NCBI GenBank assembly: GCA_027064095.1
Contig: JAMOQI010000036.1
Span: 31,812 to 95,811 of the forward strand
From: Bacteroidales bacterium
GTDB lineage: Bacteria > Bacteroidota > Bacteroidia > Bacteroidales > UBA1556
DNA length: 64,000 bases
Reading direction: 5' to 3'
Below, one piece after another: positions 25,659-35,114 of this stretch. The stretch's first letter is position 1; the number at the start of each line of letters is the position of its first letter. A program made the position numbers and the translations under genes. The notes under the pieces were generated by a model, which ran no database searches, was not told the origin of the DNA, and worked only from the letters and a program-made list of their open reading frames with translations.

Positions 25659-25983
25659 AAAATGTTTGGCAGATATGTTTAAGTTCAGAAGGTGGAAGTT
25701 ATTTATAGAGCGGCATTTTAATGTTAATGCTGATTTTACGTGGAAATTAATATACTGTTGGTAATATCGCACAATTATAACAAGTAAATATTCTACACTT
25801 TATAATTTTATTTACATTTAGGATGACTTCTTTTTGGGCTAAGAAACTCATGTGTCTGTTCAATTCGAATTATTTGTGAATTATCAGGGTTAATATAAAA
25901 TAATAATATTGTTGAATATCAAACGTTGATGGTCATATAAAAATATATTTTTAAGAGAATCACTCTATTAAGATAATGAAGTG
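25659..25983. other. Convergent intergenic region (325 bp)
   Basis: This lies between the converging TonB-receptor and DUF5723 genes. It contains one copy of the dispersed repeat (25867-25893, listed separately) and otherwise AT-rich sequence. There is no convincing terminator and no gene. Confidence 0.5.
25867..25893 (+). repeat. Dispersed intergenic repeat, copy A (partial)
   Basis: The 27 bases containing TTATTTGTGAATTATC then GGGTTAA align without gaps to columns 12-38 of three other intergenic copies (35077, 49418, 61411). Confidence 0.6.
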
Positions 25984-27360
25984 TTATAAATTAATCATGG
26001 GTCGATTAATACTATGACTAGGGAAAATAAAGTTAATGCCAAAATGGAAATTCGCATATCGAACTTTATTAGGGAAAATTATCCCATAAACATTATCCGT
26101 TACAAAATATACTTGAAGGGGTTCAAAGTTTGCAACAAAACCAACACCAAGATTTAGATAGCTTCTATTAATGATGCTATAATTTGCTGTAACACCGAAG
26201 TTTTTATTGAGCTGTCTATAGTAAGATGCTGTAAAAGATGGTCTAATAACACCTTTGAAAATCTCTATTCTTACTAAAGCCCCTACTGTTTCTACATCAC
26301 TAAGTTTGTAGTTTGCACCTAAATATATTTTGGCAGTTAAGGGTACTTTAAACTTTTCTACAGATTCTTTTATATCAAATAAATCAGTTAAAGAGTCTTT
26401 TATTTCTTCAATTCTTGCATCTACCTCATCATCTGATAAACCGTCAAATTGATTAATATCTATTCCTTTATATGTAAATTCGATATTCGAAGAGTAAGTT
26501 TTTAACCATCTATCATAGGAAATATACCCTAAGTCTAGCACTGAAGCCGAGAAACTCCATTGGTCATCAAGTTTATAGCTAGCTCCTAAGTCAATTCCCA
26601 TACCGAAATTTGAACCATAAAAAGCATATTCGCTCCAGCTAACATCTGAAGAGTCTTTTTTATTAGCAGGAAGAGATGTGTTTACAGATATATCAGTTTT
26701 TATGTCTAGGTAGTAATAATCTTTAGTTGTGGTGAGGCTTAAATCTGTATTCTCAGAGTTAATACCACTTTTGCCAAAAAGAAATTTTGCTTTAATGCCA
26801 AAATTCCATTGATCGTCAAATTGATAAGCCGCTCCAAGTGCGTATTCGCGATATTGTAATGCCTTTATTGCCAATGGACTTGCCTTAATTGTTTCGTCAA
26901 TATGGTCGCCATTGCCTTCAAAGGCTAGCGAAACAAGACTTTTAGAATACATTGAATTTACATCTGCTATGTCAGAAATAGCAGCAGAGAAATAAAACTT
27001 CTTCCACTTCATACCTCCATATAGCCATTGATTGGTGGTCCTGAAATTAATATTATTGCCATTTTTGATATTAGAAAGAATACTTTCTGTATTTAGGCTT
27101 ATGGAGTCACCAATAGGGCTAAATATCTGATTATATCTGGCACCACTTGTTCCATAACTTCCCAAAGTTGATGAAATTCCTGGAAAACCAAAATGATATT
27201 TATAGTTAGGTATATAAGATGGATTCAATAAGTTAGTCTGTGGAACAGTTTTAAGGCTGTTAAAACCTAAATCATATTGTGCTATAGCTTTGTTACCCAT
27301 AGAGAAAAAGCTTAAAGCAATTGTAATAAATAATAGTTCTCTTATATTAATCATTTTCAA
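25984..27360 (-). CDS. DUF5723-family outer-membrane barrel protein
   Basis: A 458-residue protein with a signal peptide (ending KAIAQ) and the DUF5723 opening pattern LLNPSYIPNYKYHFGFPG. The rest is alternating beta-strand sequence (YEYALGAAYQFDDQWNFGIKAKFLFG-type repeats) expected of an outer-membrane barrel. The family is common in Bacteroidota and has no assigned function. It is the last gene of a minus-strand unit, 10 bases after a large lipoprotein gene, so the two products probably work together at the cell surface. Confidence 0.85.
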   Translation of the reverse strand: MKMINIRELLFITIALSFFSMGNKAIAQYDLGFNSLKTVPQTNLLNPSYIPNYKYHFGFPGISSTLGSYGTSGARYNQIFSPIGDSISLNTESILSNIKNGNNINFRTTNQWLYGGMKWKKFYFSAAISDIADVNSMYSKSLVSLAFEGNGDHIDETIKASPLAIKALQYREYALGAAYQFDDQWNFGIKAKFLFGKSGINSENTDLSLTTTKDYYYLDIKTDISVNTSLPANKKDSSDVSWSEYAFYGSNFGMGIDLGASYKLDDQWSFSASVLDLGYISYDRWLKTYSSNIEFTYKGIDINQFDGLSDDEVDARIEEIKDSLTDLFDIKESVEKFKVPLTAKIYLGANYKLSDVETVGALVRIEIFKGVIRPSFTASYYRQLNKNFGVTANYSIINRSYLNLGVGFVANFEPLQVYFVTDNVYGIIFPNKVRYANFHFGINFIFPSHSINRPMINL

Positions 27361-27370
27361 TAGTTTGTCC

Positions 27371-29008
27371 TTATGGGTTAATTCTAGATTTATATACTCC
27401 CTTTGCTGATAATTCTAAAGATATCTTATAATCACTATATATCTTTATTATTTTAGTACCATTATCATATGTAGTAGATACTGAATTCACAATTATATAT
27501 TTTGATTCTTTAAACTTAATCAACTTATCATTTGATAGCTTAATAGTAGTTAATTTATGTGCGGGGATATTCGTTCTATAAGCGGGGGGAGGGCCAATAG
27601 TGGCAGCGTCTACAATTTGTGAAACTCCTTCGAATAAAGAGTCGTAAATTACTTTATTTGAGTCTGCAAAATAAATCTGAAGTTTAGATTCAACGGGGAA
27701 ATAATTCTGAGCATTTAGATTTATATCAATACTCTCAATTTTATCCCAATCAAAAGAGTCACTAAAGTCAACTTTAGATGTGTCGTTTAATGTAAAATCT
27801 AATGCTCTACCATATAGTGGAATTTCTAATTCCGCACTGATATTTACCTTGCTGGTATCAAGAATAAAATTTGGCAATATTACATTAGTAGGATTACTTA
27901 GAATCGTACCGGAGTAAACCAATTTTTCAGGATTAAAATCTATTACATCAACGATATTAGAGTTGTCTTTGTTAAATATGAATGCAGTTGTATCGCTATT
28001 TCCTACATGGTTAAAGTCAGGGTAATTAAGTGATAATGTTGGTAGCAAATTACTTATGATATCTTTTGAAATTCCATCTCTTTCTACATATAGGTCATTG
28101 AATGTCATGTCCATTGGTAATCCATAACTGTTCTTAAAACCAAGAGTAAGAATTGGGTCTTCTATAAATATTTGTGTGTAGTGAAGATTATCAAAAAGAC
28201 TAATTGGTATTTTAGTTTCATTTACAGTAATTGTATGTTGATGAAAATAACCGTAAGCCTGGTAGTAGTCTAAAGAAGTTATGGATTGTTTAATATTAAA
28301 AGAATAAGGGGAATTATCAGCTCCATTTCCTCTTAATACAAACATTTTAACATATTCTTTAACTTTATTATTAGTGCTTCCATTTGTATTAATACTTAGC
28401 ATATACTCATAAAGCGGAAATTGTTTTGTTATAGTTGTGGAGCTTCCTCCAGTGTATGGAATATTAACTTTTGCCTTAAAAGTTTCTCCTGTTGCGCCAT
28501 ATTTTTTTAGTTGAGGGATTACAATTTCAATATAACTTGTATGATTGATATTTGTTGTTGCCTCAATTGTTAAAATACCAGATTTAATAAGTACACTATC
28601 AATTCTCTGATTGGAGCCGGAATTAAATTCAGGTTCTATAAGCATATATTTTGAAGTGCTGTCACCAGGGAACATTCCAGGAGGGAGAACAAATGGTAAA
28701 ACAGTATCAATACTTTGGTCAGGAATAGTAAAAATTTGGTCTGCAAGATCGGAAATAGTATCACCTATATAAACAAGACTAAGTAATCCATCGGGGTCTT
28801 CTCTCCAAATTTCAGAACTGTTATTTACCAATTTTGTCATATTCAAGTCACCATAAAATAAAGGAGCAGCAATATTTGGATTCCAATCACTGCCAGCTAT
28901 TTTATCTAATTTGAATTTATCTTTATAACACGATTGTAGGAAAGATATAGTCAATACGCTTATTATCAATAGTTTAAAAGTGATTCTGTATTTGCTTTTA
29001 TTATTCAT
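27371..29008 (-). CDS. Large lipoprotein of unknown function
   Basis: A 545-residue lipoprotein (lipobox SFLQSC, mature start YKDKFKLDK). The body is beta-rich with many Asp/Ser/Asn-rich loops and no recognised catalytic motif. It lies between a membrane-anchored propeller protein and a DUF5723 barrel on the minus strand, with gaps of 87 and 10 bases. Lipoprotein plus DUF5723 barrel pairs recur in the phylum and suggest an envelope complex. No function is assigned. Confidence 0.75.
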   Translation of the reverse strand: MNNKSKYRITFKLLIISVLTISFLQSCYKDKFKLDKIAGSDWNPNIAAPLFYGDLNMTKLVNNSSEIWREDPDGLLSLVYIGDTISDLADQIFTIPDQSIDTVLPFVLPPGMFPGDSTSKYMLIEPEFNSGSNQRIDSVLIKSGILTIEATTNINHTSYIEIVIPQLKKYGATGETFKAKVNIPYTGGSSTTITKQFPLYEYMLSINTNGSTNNKVKEYVKMFVLRGNGADNSPYSFNIKQSITSLDYYQAYGYFHQHTITVNETKIPISLFDNLHYTQIFIEDPILTLGFKNSYGLPMDMTFNDLYVERDGISKDIISNLLPTLSLNYPDFNHVGNSDTTAFIFNKDNSNIVDVIDFNPEKLVYSGTILSNPTNVILPNFILDTSKVNISAELEIPLYGRALDFTLNDTSKVDFSDSFDWDKIESIDINLNAQNYFPVESKLQIYFADSNKVIYDSLFEGVSQIVDAATIGPPPAYRTNIPAHKLTTIKLSNDKLIKFKESKYIIVNSVSTTYDNGTKIIKIYSDYKISLELSAKGVYKSRINP

Positions 29009-29095
29009 AACAATTTTATTGTTTACTGTTTTTATACAGTTTTATTGTCTTAGTTTAATTTGATAAAAGTAAGATATTTACTAATGCCAAACAAG

Positions 29096-31795
29096 TTAAT
29101 TTAATAAATAGTTGCTTATTACCCTATTTTTAGAACTTATAAGACGAATTTTATTGTCCTGTGTTGCCTCATAAATAGTAAAATTACTACTTGCTGAGTA
29201 TTCCTTTTTTTCAATTAAACCTCCATTATTTGTTATTAATTCAAAGACTCTTTTGTTGATGTTATAAGCTAGAATACTACTGCTGTCAATAGTATTTCCA
29301 TGAAGGCTCTCAACTTTAGGAAATATCTTATCTGCAAAGTTTCTTGTCCAGATAGTATCTCCATTTTGATTAAAGGCGTAAATTGAGTTTTGGTCAAAAA
29401 ACAAGAAATCTTTTTTGTTGTCTTGGTTTACATCAATAAAGTCAAATTTAAAATCAGGGCTAAAATCACCTATTAGTTTTTTATTAACCTGACCATTTGC
29501 ATCTATTTTAATAATTCTGCCAATTCTGTCTGTAGTTATTAATTTGTTAGAGTTTTTGTAGAATTTTGTGTTAATATTATTTGTAAAAGCCAGCCGAGCC
29601 TCTATTCTTGCTTCACCTCTCCTGTTTGAAAATAATACATTGCCGGCGGTATCGGCTAAAATGATAAAATCTTTGGTTCCTAATTTAAAATACTGGACTT
29701 TTGTGTTTACGAGTGCAGGCATTTGTGGGTTTTGCCATCCAATAGTTTCTTCACCTTCTATTTTAAAATTATGAATCTTACCATCAGACATAGGTATTAG
29801 TATTCTGTATTTTTTGTTTTTATCGTAGTCTATCAATGTTAATGGTGCTGTAGCTTCATGGTTTAATGCTATTGGGTAATTTTCAACTTTATTACCATTT
29901 AAATCATATAGATATAAATAGTTTTTCCCATTATACAAAAATTGATGTTTGCCATTCTTATAATAATCCACAATTGCTATATCACCAAGAGGTAGTTCTG
30001 CTACGGGTATTGCCCATGCAATTTGCCCTAAATGATTTATTCTATACATCTGATTATGTTTATCAAAGACAATGAAATCAATTTTTCCTGTTTGATGATT
30101 TTTAAATAAAAATGGGCCCTTCGCAATTGGGTAGTCTAAAGCTACTTGCCACGATACTTTATCAACTTCCTCTTTCCAATCACTTTTATTTATAATTACG
30201 GATGTATATGCTCCTTTATCATCAGATATAAATTCAATGGCTACATCTCCAATATTTTGTAAATTCATCGATGATGATTTTAGGTAATTATTGGTCTCAA
30301 TACTTATAAATTGTTTAGATAATAAATTGAAATAATGCATATTTAAGTACAAAACTACATTAGCCTGAGAACTTAGTTTTGATGCGAAATCACTAAAACC
30401 GTCTCTATTTGCTAAATTTTTCTCAATTAGCATATTATCTATATAATGTTTTAATGTTTGTGGAGAATCTCCAAAAACTATGTAATTGTCATAAGTGCAA
30501 TAATATGTTTGTTGTATTGGAGAGAATAATTCACCAAATACATTTGATAATAAATAGGGTAGAGGGATATAGTGTATTTGGTATGATCTATAAAAAATAG
30601 TATCTGCTTTTGAGTTTTTAAATTCATTAGCGATATTTTCTAATTTCCCCATTGTTTGCATTGCTTCTTTAGTATCATATGTATTAGCGACGGCAAAGGC
30701 TTCTGTCTCTCCAGTATTATCATTAATTAATCCAAATGCTAGTTCACTTTTTATCCAAGGGTAAAAATACTCGTCTACATCTATCATCAAATCAGCTTTA
30801 TAGCTTTGCATAGCCAATTTGTTCTCTGTGTTAAAATTACTAGATTTTCTTATTTCAAAGTATTTATTAAGCTCTTCTGCTCCTTGGTAATAAAGTAATA
30901 ATGTTTGAGCAGGAATATGATTGAATATTTCCACTTTAGGAGCATCGAAACCTTTATATGTTGAAAGTAAGCTTGGTATACTATCATCGCTAAAACTATA
31001 TCCGGAAAGACTTATAGAGTTAGATTGTGAGCTGAAATCTAATGCAGAGTACTGCGATAACTGACGGAGTTGTTTGATTATATCGATATAATCTTTATGA
31101 GAGAAAACAGATATCAGTCTGTATAAATATCTATAATTGATATAAATAGTTGCAGCTGCGTCTTTCCCCCTAATCTTTATTAGCTTATCAATATTGTTCT
31201 TTTTTTCAATATTGCTTGAACTTTCTTCGAGAATGAGTCTTTCTAAAATAGGTTCGTATGTGCCGATGAAGACATTGCTGTGCTCAAACGCAATATAGTA
31301 TTTTTTCTCTTTATTATTATTGTATTTAAACTCGTATATTGTTTTTGATTCAAATTTATGTTTGATTAATTTGCCTAGTTTGCTAAGGTAGTTTTCAAAA
31401 TCCTTTCGAAGTATATTTTTAGAAAAAGAGAAACTTATTAATGGTGTAAATCTATGATGCCCAATAAAGTGTATCGAATAATAAAAAGATGTTTGTATAT
31501 CTTTTTTTGTTATCAGATTGTTTATTTCATTATTTAAGCTATCTAATTCACTAATTTGATTAGAAAAATCTTGGTCTCTTTCGAATATTTCTGCTAATTC
31601 TGTCGATTTAGCCCATTCCTTTTTTAAGGTAGAATAATTTGAGCCTCCTACTATAAAAGCAGAGTTGTTGGGGATAAGATATAAAGCATCTATAGGCTTC
31701 TCCTTGACTTGTATGTAAAATTGATACCCAAAATATAATCCAGCTGTAATAGTTGCGCCAATAATTACAATAAGTATAAATTTAAAAATCTTCAT
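29096..31795 (-). CDS. Membrane-anchored periplasmic protein, DUF3352-like with C-terminal propeller-like repeats
   Basis: The protein has 899 residues from ATG 31795. The track start at 31888 adds 31 residues in front of the hydrophobic anchor MKIFKFILIVIIGATITAG and lies only a few bases after the presumed transcription start, so the later ATG is preferred. After one N-terminal helix, residues about 35-530 resemble DUF3352-type proteins, which begin with a similar YLIPNNSAFIVGG segment. Residues about 565-899 contain PQQ/WD-like repeats (YKNGKHQFLYNGKNYLYLYD, KDFIILADTAG). The product is probably anchored to the inner membrane and faces the periplasm. It heads the three-gene envelope unit with the lipoprotein and DUF5723 genes. 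The function is unknown. Confidence 0.7.
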   Translation of the reverse strand: MKIFKFILIVIIGATITAGLYFGYQFYIQVKEKPIDALYLIPNNSAFIVGGSNYSTLKKEWAKSTELAEIFERDQDFSNQISELDSLNNEINNLITKKDIQTSFYYSIHFIGHHRFTPLISFSFSKNILRKDFENYLSKLGKLIKHKFESKTIYEFKYNNNKEKKYYIAFEHSNVFIGTYEPILERLILEESSSNIEKKNNIDKLIKIRGKDAAATIYINYRYLYRLISVFSHKDYIDIIKQLRQLSQYSALDFSSQSNSISLSGYSFSDDSIPSLLSTYKGFDAPKVEIFNHIPAQTLLLYYQGAEELNKYFEIRKSSNFNTENKLAMQSYKADLMIDVDEYFYPWIKSELAFGLINDNTGETEAFAVANTYDTKEAMQTMGKLENIANEFKNSKADTIFYRSYQIHYIPLPYLLSNVFGELFSPIQQTYYCTYDNYIVFGDSPQTLKHYIDNMLIEKNLANRDGFSDFASKLSSQANVVLYLNMHYFNLLSKQFISIETNNYLKSSSMNLQNIGDVAIEFISDDKGAYTSVIINKSDWKEEVDKVSWQVALDYPIAKGPFLFKNHQTGKIDFIVFDKHNQMYRINHLGQIAWAIPVAELPLGDIAIVDYYKNGKHQFLYNGKNYLYLYDLNGNKVENYPIALNHEATAPLTLIDYDKNKKYRILIPMSDGKIHNFKIEGEETIGWQNPQMPALVNTKVQYFKLGTKDFIILADTAGNVLFSNRRGEARIEARLAFTNNINTKFYKNSNKLITTDRIGRIIKIDANGQVNKKLIGDFSPDFKFDFIDVNQDNKKDFLFFDQNSIYAFNQNGDTIWTRNFADKIFPKVESLHGNTIDSSSILAYNINKRVFELITNNGGLIEKKEYSASSNFTIYEATQDNKIRLISSKNRVISNYLLN

Positions 31796-31901
31796 TAATC
31801 CGGTTTTATAATGTTTTATGTTGTAAATTACAGAGTTACAATTAATTAATAAGGTATTAGAATCTAAAAATAAATAGTGACTTATCAAAAAATAACAACT
31901 T

Positions 31902-31909
31902 CAAAGGTA
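31902..31909 (-). promoter_or_regulatory. -7 box of the minus-strand envelope operon
   Basis: On the minus strand this reads TACCTTTG, matching TAnnTTTG. Transcription would start near 31895, about 100 bases before the preferred start codon at 31795. Confidence 0.5.
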
Positions 31910-32009
31910 AATAAAAAAGATTACGGATTAGGTATAATTATTATAATAATCTAATAAAAAACAGTAATGTTAAATTGGATTATTTAAAACGGGTTTTAAT
32001 AAAATATTG

Positions 32010-32017
32010 TACCTTTG
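32010..32017 (+). promoter_or_regulatory. -7 box of the 32039 gene
   Basis: TACCTTTG matches TAnnTTTG. Its final TTG is what the ORF track takes as the start codon at 32015, which cannot be right if this is the promoter. ATG 32039 lies about 15 bases after the expected transcription start. Confidence 0.6.
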
Positions 32018-32038
32018 GCTTCAAATGTTTATGTAATT

Positions 32039-32731
32039 ATGGATAATAAAACAAATAAAGAACAGATTATAGAATTATTAGCTAGTAAATCTGTATGTAA
32101 GTATAGTGTATTTGACAATACTTATGAGAGTTTTAAAATTATAAAAGGTCTTCTTAATGAAATTGCAGAAGAATTAAAAGTGGAGTTATCTGATAGAAAC
32201 GAGGATATTCCGATACAATATAAGGAGAGGGGGAAGTATGAAGTTGAATTTAAGGTTGCGGGAGATTTGCTTATTTTTAATATGCATACTAATGTTTTTG
32301 AGTTTCCTAAAGCCCACGCTGTTATGCAAACAAAATATGTAAAAGATGATGTTTTAAGGTCGTATTGTGGGGTTATTAGTATTTATAATTTTCTTGCAGA
32401 TTCGTTTAGGTTTAATAGATTGAATGATGTTGGCTATCTTATAGGAAGAATATTCATTAATAAAGATAAGCATTATCTTGTAGAAGGAAAACGGCAATTA
32501 GGTTTTTTGTTTAATGATTTTACAAATCAAAAGTTAACGAAGGAGTCTTTGCGAAAAATCATTGAATCGAGTTTGAAATACTCCATTGAATTTGATTTAT
32601 TAGTGCCTCCATTCGACGAAGTTAAGCTTGTAAGCGTACAAGAGATGAATCAGATTGCTTCAAGTGTAAGTCTTAAAACTGGTAAAAGACTGGGATTCAG
32701 GTATGAAGCTCACAAAAATGATATAAAATAA
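32039..32731 (+). CDS. Conserved-looking cytoplasmic protein of unknown function
   Basis: A 230-residue protein from ATG 32039 (the track TTG start is inside a promoter box). It has no signal peptide or membrane segment. It is a mixed alpha/beta protein without a motif I can assign; YKERGKYEVEFKVAGDLLIFNMHTNVFEFP suggests a beta-rich central part and the C-terminus is helical. It is a single gene immediately upstream of tRNA-Glu/rpsT, which have their own promoter. No function is proposed. Confidence 0.65.
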   Translation: MDNKTNKEQIIELLASKSVCKYSVFDNTYESFKIIKGLLNEIAEELKVELSDRNEDIPIQYKERGKYEVEFKVAGDLLIFNMHTNVFEFPKAHAVMQTKYVKDDVLRSYCGVISIYNFLADSFRFNRLNDVGYLIGRIFINKDKHYLVEGKRQLGFLFNDFTNQKLTKESLRKIIESSLKYSIEFDLLVPPFDEVKLVSVQEMNQIASSVSLKTGKRLGFRYEAHKNDIK

Positions 32732-32757
32732 AAAAAACAACTTTTTTTTAAAAAATA

Positions 32758-32788
32758 TTTGGTTGATATGAAATAAGATTTATATTTG
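32758..32788 (+). promoter_or_regulatory. Promoter of tRNA-Glu and rpsT
   Basis: TTTG at 32758-32761 and TATATTTG at 32781-32788, 19 bases apart, form a complete Bacteroidota promoter. Transcription should start near 32795, 30 bases before the tRNA. Confidence 0.75.
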
Positions 32789-32824
32789 CAGTCCAATTTT
32801 TAGCTAAAGAAAGCTTGAAATTAT

Positions 32825-32896
32825 GGTCCGTTCGTCTAGGGGTTAGGACGCCAGGTTTTCATCCTGGTAACAGGGGTTCGATTCCCCTACGGACTA
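32825..32896 (+). tRNA. tRNA-Glu (anticodon TTC)
   Basis: A 72-base cloverleaf: acceptor GGTCCGT/ACGGACT (closing G-U), D arm GTCTAGGGGTTAGGAC, anticodon arm CCAGG-TTTTCAT-CCTGG with TTC, T arm GGGG-TTCGATT-CCCC and discriminator A. CCA is not encoded. It shares a transcript with rpsT, whose start is 32 bases downstream. Confidence 0.95.
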
Positions 32897-32927
32897 CTTT
32901 TTTTTACACGATTTAAACAATGATATA

Positions 32928-33179
32928 ATGGCTAATCATAAGTCTTCAATTAAGAGAATTAGAACAAGCGAAAAGAAAAGAATTCACAATCGTTTTTATG
33001 CTAGAAGCATGAGAACTTTAATCCGTAAATTTCGTGGCTTAACTGATAAAGAAGAAGCAATAAAAAAATTGCCTTCTGTAGTTTCAATTATTGATAAAAA
33101 TGCCAAAAGAGGCATTATTCACAAAAGAAAAGCTGCAAACTTAAAGTCAAAACTATCTAAGATGGTTACTAAGTTATAG
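32928..33179 (+). CDS. rpsT: 30S ribosomal protein S20
   Basis: An 83-residue, strongly basic protein with the S20 pattern MANHKSSIKRIRTSEKKR and RGIIHKRKAANLKSKLSKM. S20 binds 16S rRNA early in small-subunit assembly. It is transcribed behind tRNA-Glu from a strong promoter and ends in a strong terminator, so its mRNA is released by tRNA processing. Confidence 0.97.
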   Translation: MANHKSSIKRIRTSEKKRIHNRFYARSMRTLIRKFRGLTDKEEAIKKLPSVVSIIDKNAKRGIIHKRKAANLKSKLSKMVTKL

Positions 33180-33200
33180 GCAGATTAAAATATTTTGTTT

Positions 33201-33236
33201 AGCCCACTTTAAGTTTTTAAAGTGGGCTTTTTTATT
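33201..33236 (+). terminator. Intrinsic terminator after rpsT
   Basis: AGCCCACTTTAA pairs with TTAAAGTGGGCT across GTTT and is followed by a T-rich tract. Confidence 0.88.
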
Positions 33237-33255
33237 TTTAGAATCTATTTTTTCC

Positions 33256-33263
33256 TAACTTTG
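33256..33263 (+). promoter_or_regulatory. -7 box directly before the 33271 gene (leaderless transcript candidate)
   Basis: TAACTTTG matches TAnnTTTG and ends seven bases before the ATG at 33271, so transcription would begin at or within a few bases of the start codon. Confidence 0.5.
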
Positions 33264-33270
33264 CCAAATA

Positions 33271-34149
33271 ATGAGTAGATATATAAAATATATATTATTA
33301 GTATTTATTTCGGCATTTTCATTTTTTGTAATTTCGGCACAAGATGTTGAGCCCAAACGAGATAATAGCTTTGGGTATTGGGATTTAGGAATTAATTTCG
33401 GTATGTATTGTCCGTCGAATTATCATGCCGGATTTTATGATGGTTCGGAATCGAATGTCAATAAGATATCTTATGTGTTTGGAAATAAATATTGGTATAA
33501 CGATATTTATAATGAACTTAATGCTTCTGATACTGTTTTTGTAAGAGAGCTGCCAAAAAATATGGGCTATACACCGGCATTTCAGGTTGGTTTTTATTTT
33601 CGTAGAACATTTGATAATTATTTTGGTGTTTCATTACAATTTGACTATTCAAAGCTTACTGCTGCTGATAAATTTTCTGTTGAAGTAGATCCTGGTTATA
33701 TAGCACAAGAACCTGATATTCGTCTCTATGATATTTGGGGCATTGAAGAAAGAGTTAATATTGATTTATTAGTATCAAGATATTTTAAACTGAAAAATCC
33801 AATGTTTATTCCTTTCTTTGAAGGTGGTATAAATATTAGTAGTACCAGAGTAAAAGAAAATAAAATTAGAATAGAAACATTAGAATATTCTCTTGTAGAT
33901 GTTTATTTATCTGGCAGCTATGTCCCTGGTGCTCCCCAAAATCAATATGTGATTCAACAGGGAGGAATAGGATTAGGGCTTAGTGCGGCATTAGGAGTGA
34001 AGATGAAGTTTAATGACCAAGTTAGTATTGATCCGGGTTTTAGAATATATTTCCAAAAAATAAAACTGGACAATTACAATTTGTTGAAACCTGCTTTTAG
34101 CATTTTTATTAGACTAAGTCTTACAGATTTCTTCACGAGCAATGAGTAA
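33271..34149 (+). CDS. Outer-membrane beta-barrel protein (PorT-like family)
   Basis: A 292-residue protein with a signal peptide (ending FFVISAQ) and alternating beta-strand sequence (WDLGINFGMY, FGVSLQFDYSKL, GLGLSAALGVKMKFN, FSIFIRLSLTDFF), the usual look of an 8- to 10-strand outer-membrane barrel of the PorT type. A specific role, such as that of T9SS PorT, is not claimed. Its end overlaps the CDF transporter start by eight bases, so the two are translationally coupled. Confidence 0.7.
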   Translation: MSRYIKYILLVFISAFSFFVISAQDVEPKRDNSFGYWDLGINFGMYCPSNYHAGFYDGSESNVNKISYVFGNKYWYNDIYNELNASDTVFVRELPKNMGYTPAFQVGFYFRRTFDNYFGVSLQFDYSKLTAADKFSVEVDPGYIAQEPDIRLYDIWGIEERVNIDLLVSRYFKLKNPMFIPFFEGGINISSTRVKENKIRIETLEYSLVDVYLSGSYVPGAPQNQYVIQQGGIGLGLSAALGVKMKFNDQVSIDPGFRIYFQKIKLDNYNLLKPAFSIFIRLSLTDFFTSNE

Positions 34150-35032
34150 GAACCCAAAAAATAAAAAATCGGAAACCGCGAGATTAAGTGTTATTTCCAA
34201 TTCTGTTTTAATAATTATAAAAGTTATTGCAGGTCTTTTTGGTGGTTCTGTAAGTATTATTTCCGAAGCTATTCATTCTGGTATAGATTTAGTAGCTGCA
34301 CTAATTGCTTATTTTGCTGTTAAAATCTCTTTTAAACCTGCCGATAAGGAACATCCCTTTGGCCATGGGAAATATGAAAATGTATCTGGAGTTGTAGAAG
34401 CATTGCTAATATTTGCTGCCGCAATTTGGATTATATTTGAGGCTGGCAGAAAGTTCTTTGAAAGCGATAGGATTATAGAAGACAGAGGGTTGGAAGTAGG
34501 AATAGCTGTTATGATCCTTTCTGGTATTATTAATTTTTTCGTTTCTCGCAGATTGTATAAAGTTGCTATAGAGACGAACTCTATTGCCTTAGAGGCTGAT
34601 GCATTACATCTAAAAACTGATATTTATACTTCTCTTGGGGTTGGACTTGGGTTGCTTCTTATTCGCTTTACCGGTTTATATTTTCTAGATCCAATTATTG
34701 CTATTTCTGTTGCTGTCTTTATACTATACGAAGCGTATAAATTATTATTAAAAGCATTTAATCCATTGCTTGATAGTTCTTTGGATGATAAATCTGTAGC
34801 TGAGATTTTGGATGTAGCTGAGAGTAATCTGCCGAAAAATTATAAGATAGATAGTTTTAAAACAAGATATTCCGGTTCTACAATTTTTATTCAATTTAGT
34901 TTATTAGTTCCCTCTGACATGCTTATAAAAGATGCAGTTGAGGTACGTAATAATCTTAGTGCCAAACTAAAAACTGATTACCCTAATGCTGAATTAATAA
35001 TCTTATTGGGCGAATTTAATCAGTGCCAGTAA
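34142..35032 (+). CDS. Cation diffusion facilitator (CDF) metal efflux transporter
   Basis: A 296-residue protein with six membrane helices and a C-terminal cytoplasmic domain (about 210-296). Metal-site motifs are HSGID in TM2 and HLKTD in TM5; an HxxxD pair at both sites is typical of Zn-preferring CDF proteins, whereas FieF/YiiP-type exporters have DxxxD in TM2. HPFGHGKYE marks the TM2-TM3 loop. It exports Zn or a similar divalent ion from the cytoplasm by proton exchange. It overlaps the preceding barrel gene. The family is certain; Zn specificity is inferred. Confidence 0.92.
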   Translation: MSKNPKNKKSETARLSVISNSVLIIIKVIAGLFGGSVSIISEAIHSGIDLVAALIAYFAVKISFKPADKEHPFGHGKYENVSGVVEALLIFAAAIWIIFEAGRKFFESDRIIEDRGLEVGIAVMILSGIINFFVSRRLYKVAIETNSIALEADALHLKTDIYTSLGVGLGLLLIRFTGLYFLDPIIAISVAVFILYEAYKLLLKAFNPLLDSSLDDKSVAEILDVAESNLPKNYKIDSFKTRYSGSTIFIQFSLLVPSDMLIKDAVEVRNNLSAKLKTDYPNAELIILLGEFNQCQ

Positions 35033-35051
35033 GAAAACTCTACAAAATTAT

Positions 35052-35076
35052 ATATCTCTCTGTTAGAGATATTTTA
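35052..35076 (+). terminator. Weak terminator hairpin after the CDF gene
   Basis: ATATCTCT pairs with AGAGATAT across a five-base loop, followed by a short T run. It is the only candidate terminator here. Confidence 0.45.
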
Positions 35077-35114
35077 CTTAATGGTTATAATTATTTGTGG
35101 AAAATCCGAGTTGA
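35077..35114 (+). repeat. Dispersed intergenic repeat, copy D
   Basis: The 38 bases beginning CTTAATGGTTATAATTATTT align without gaps to copies at 49418 and 61411 and to the partial copy at 25867. This is the most diverged full-length copy. Confidence 0.6.
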
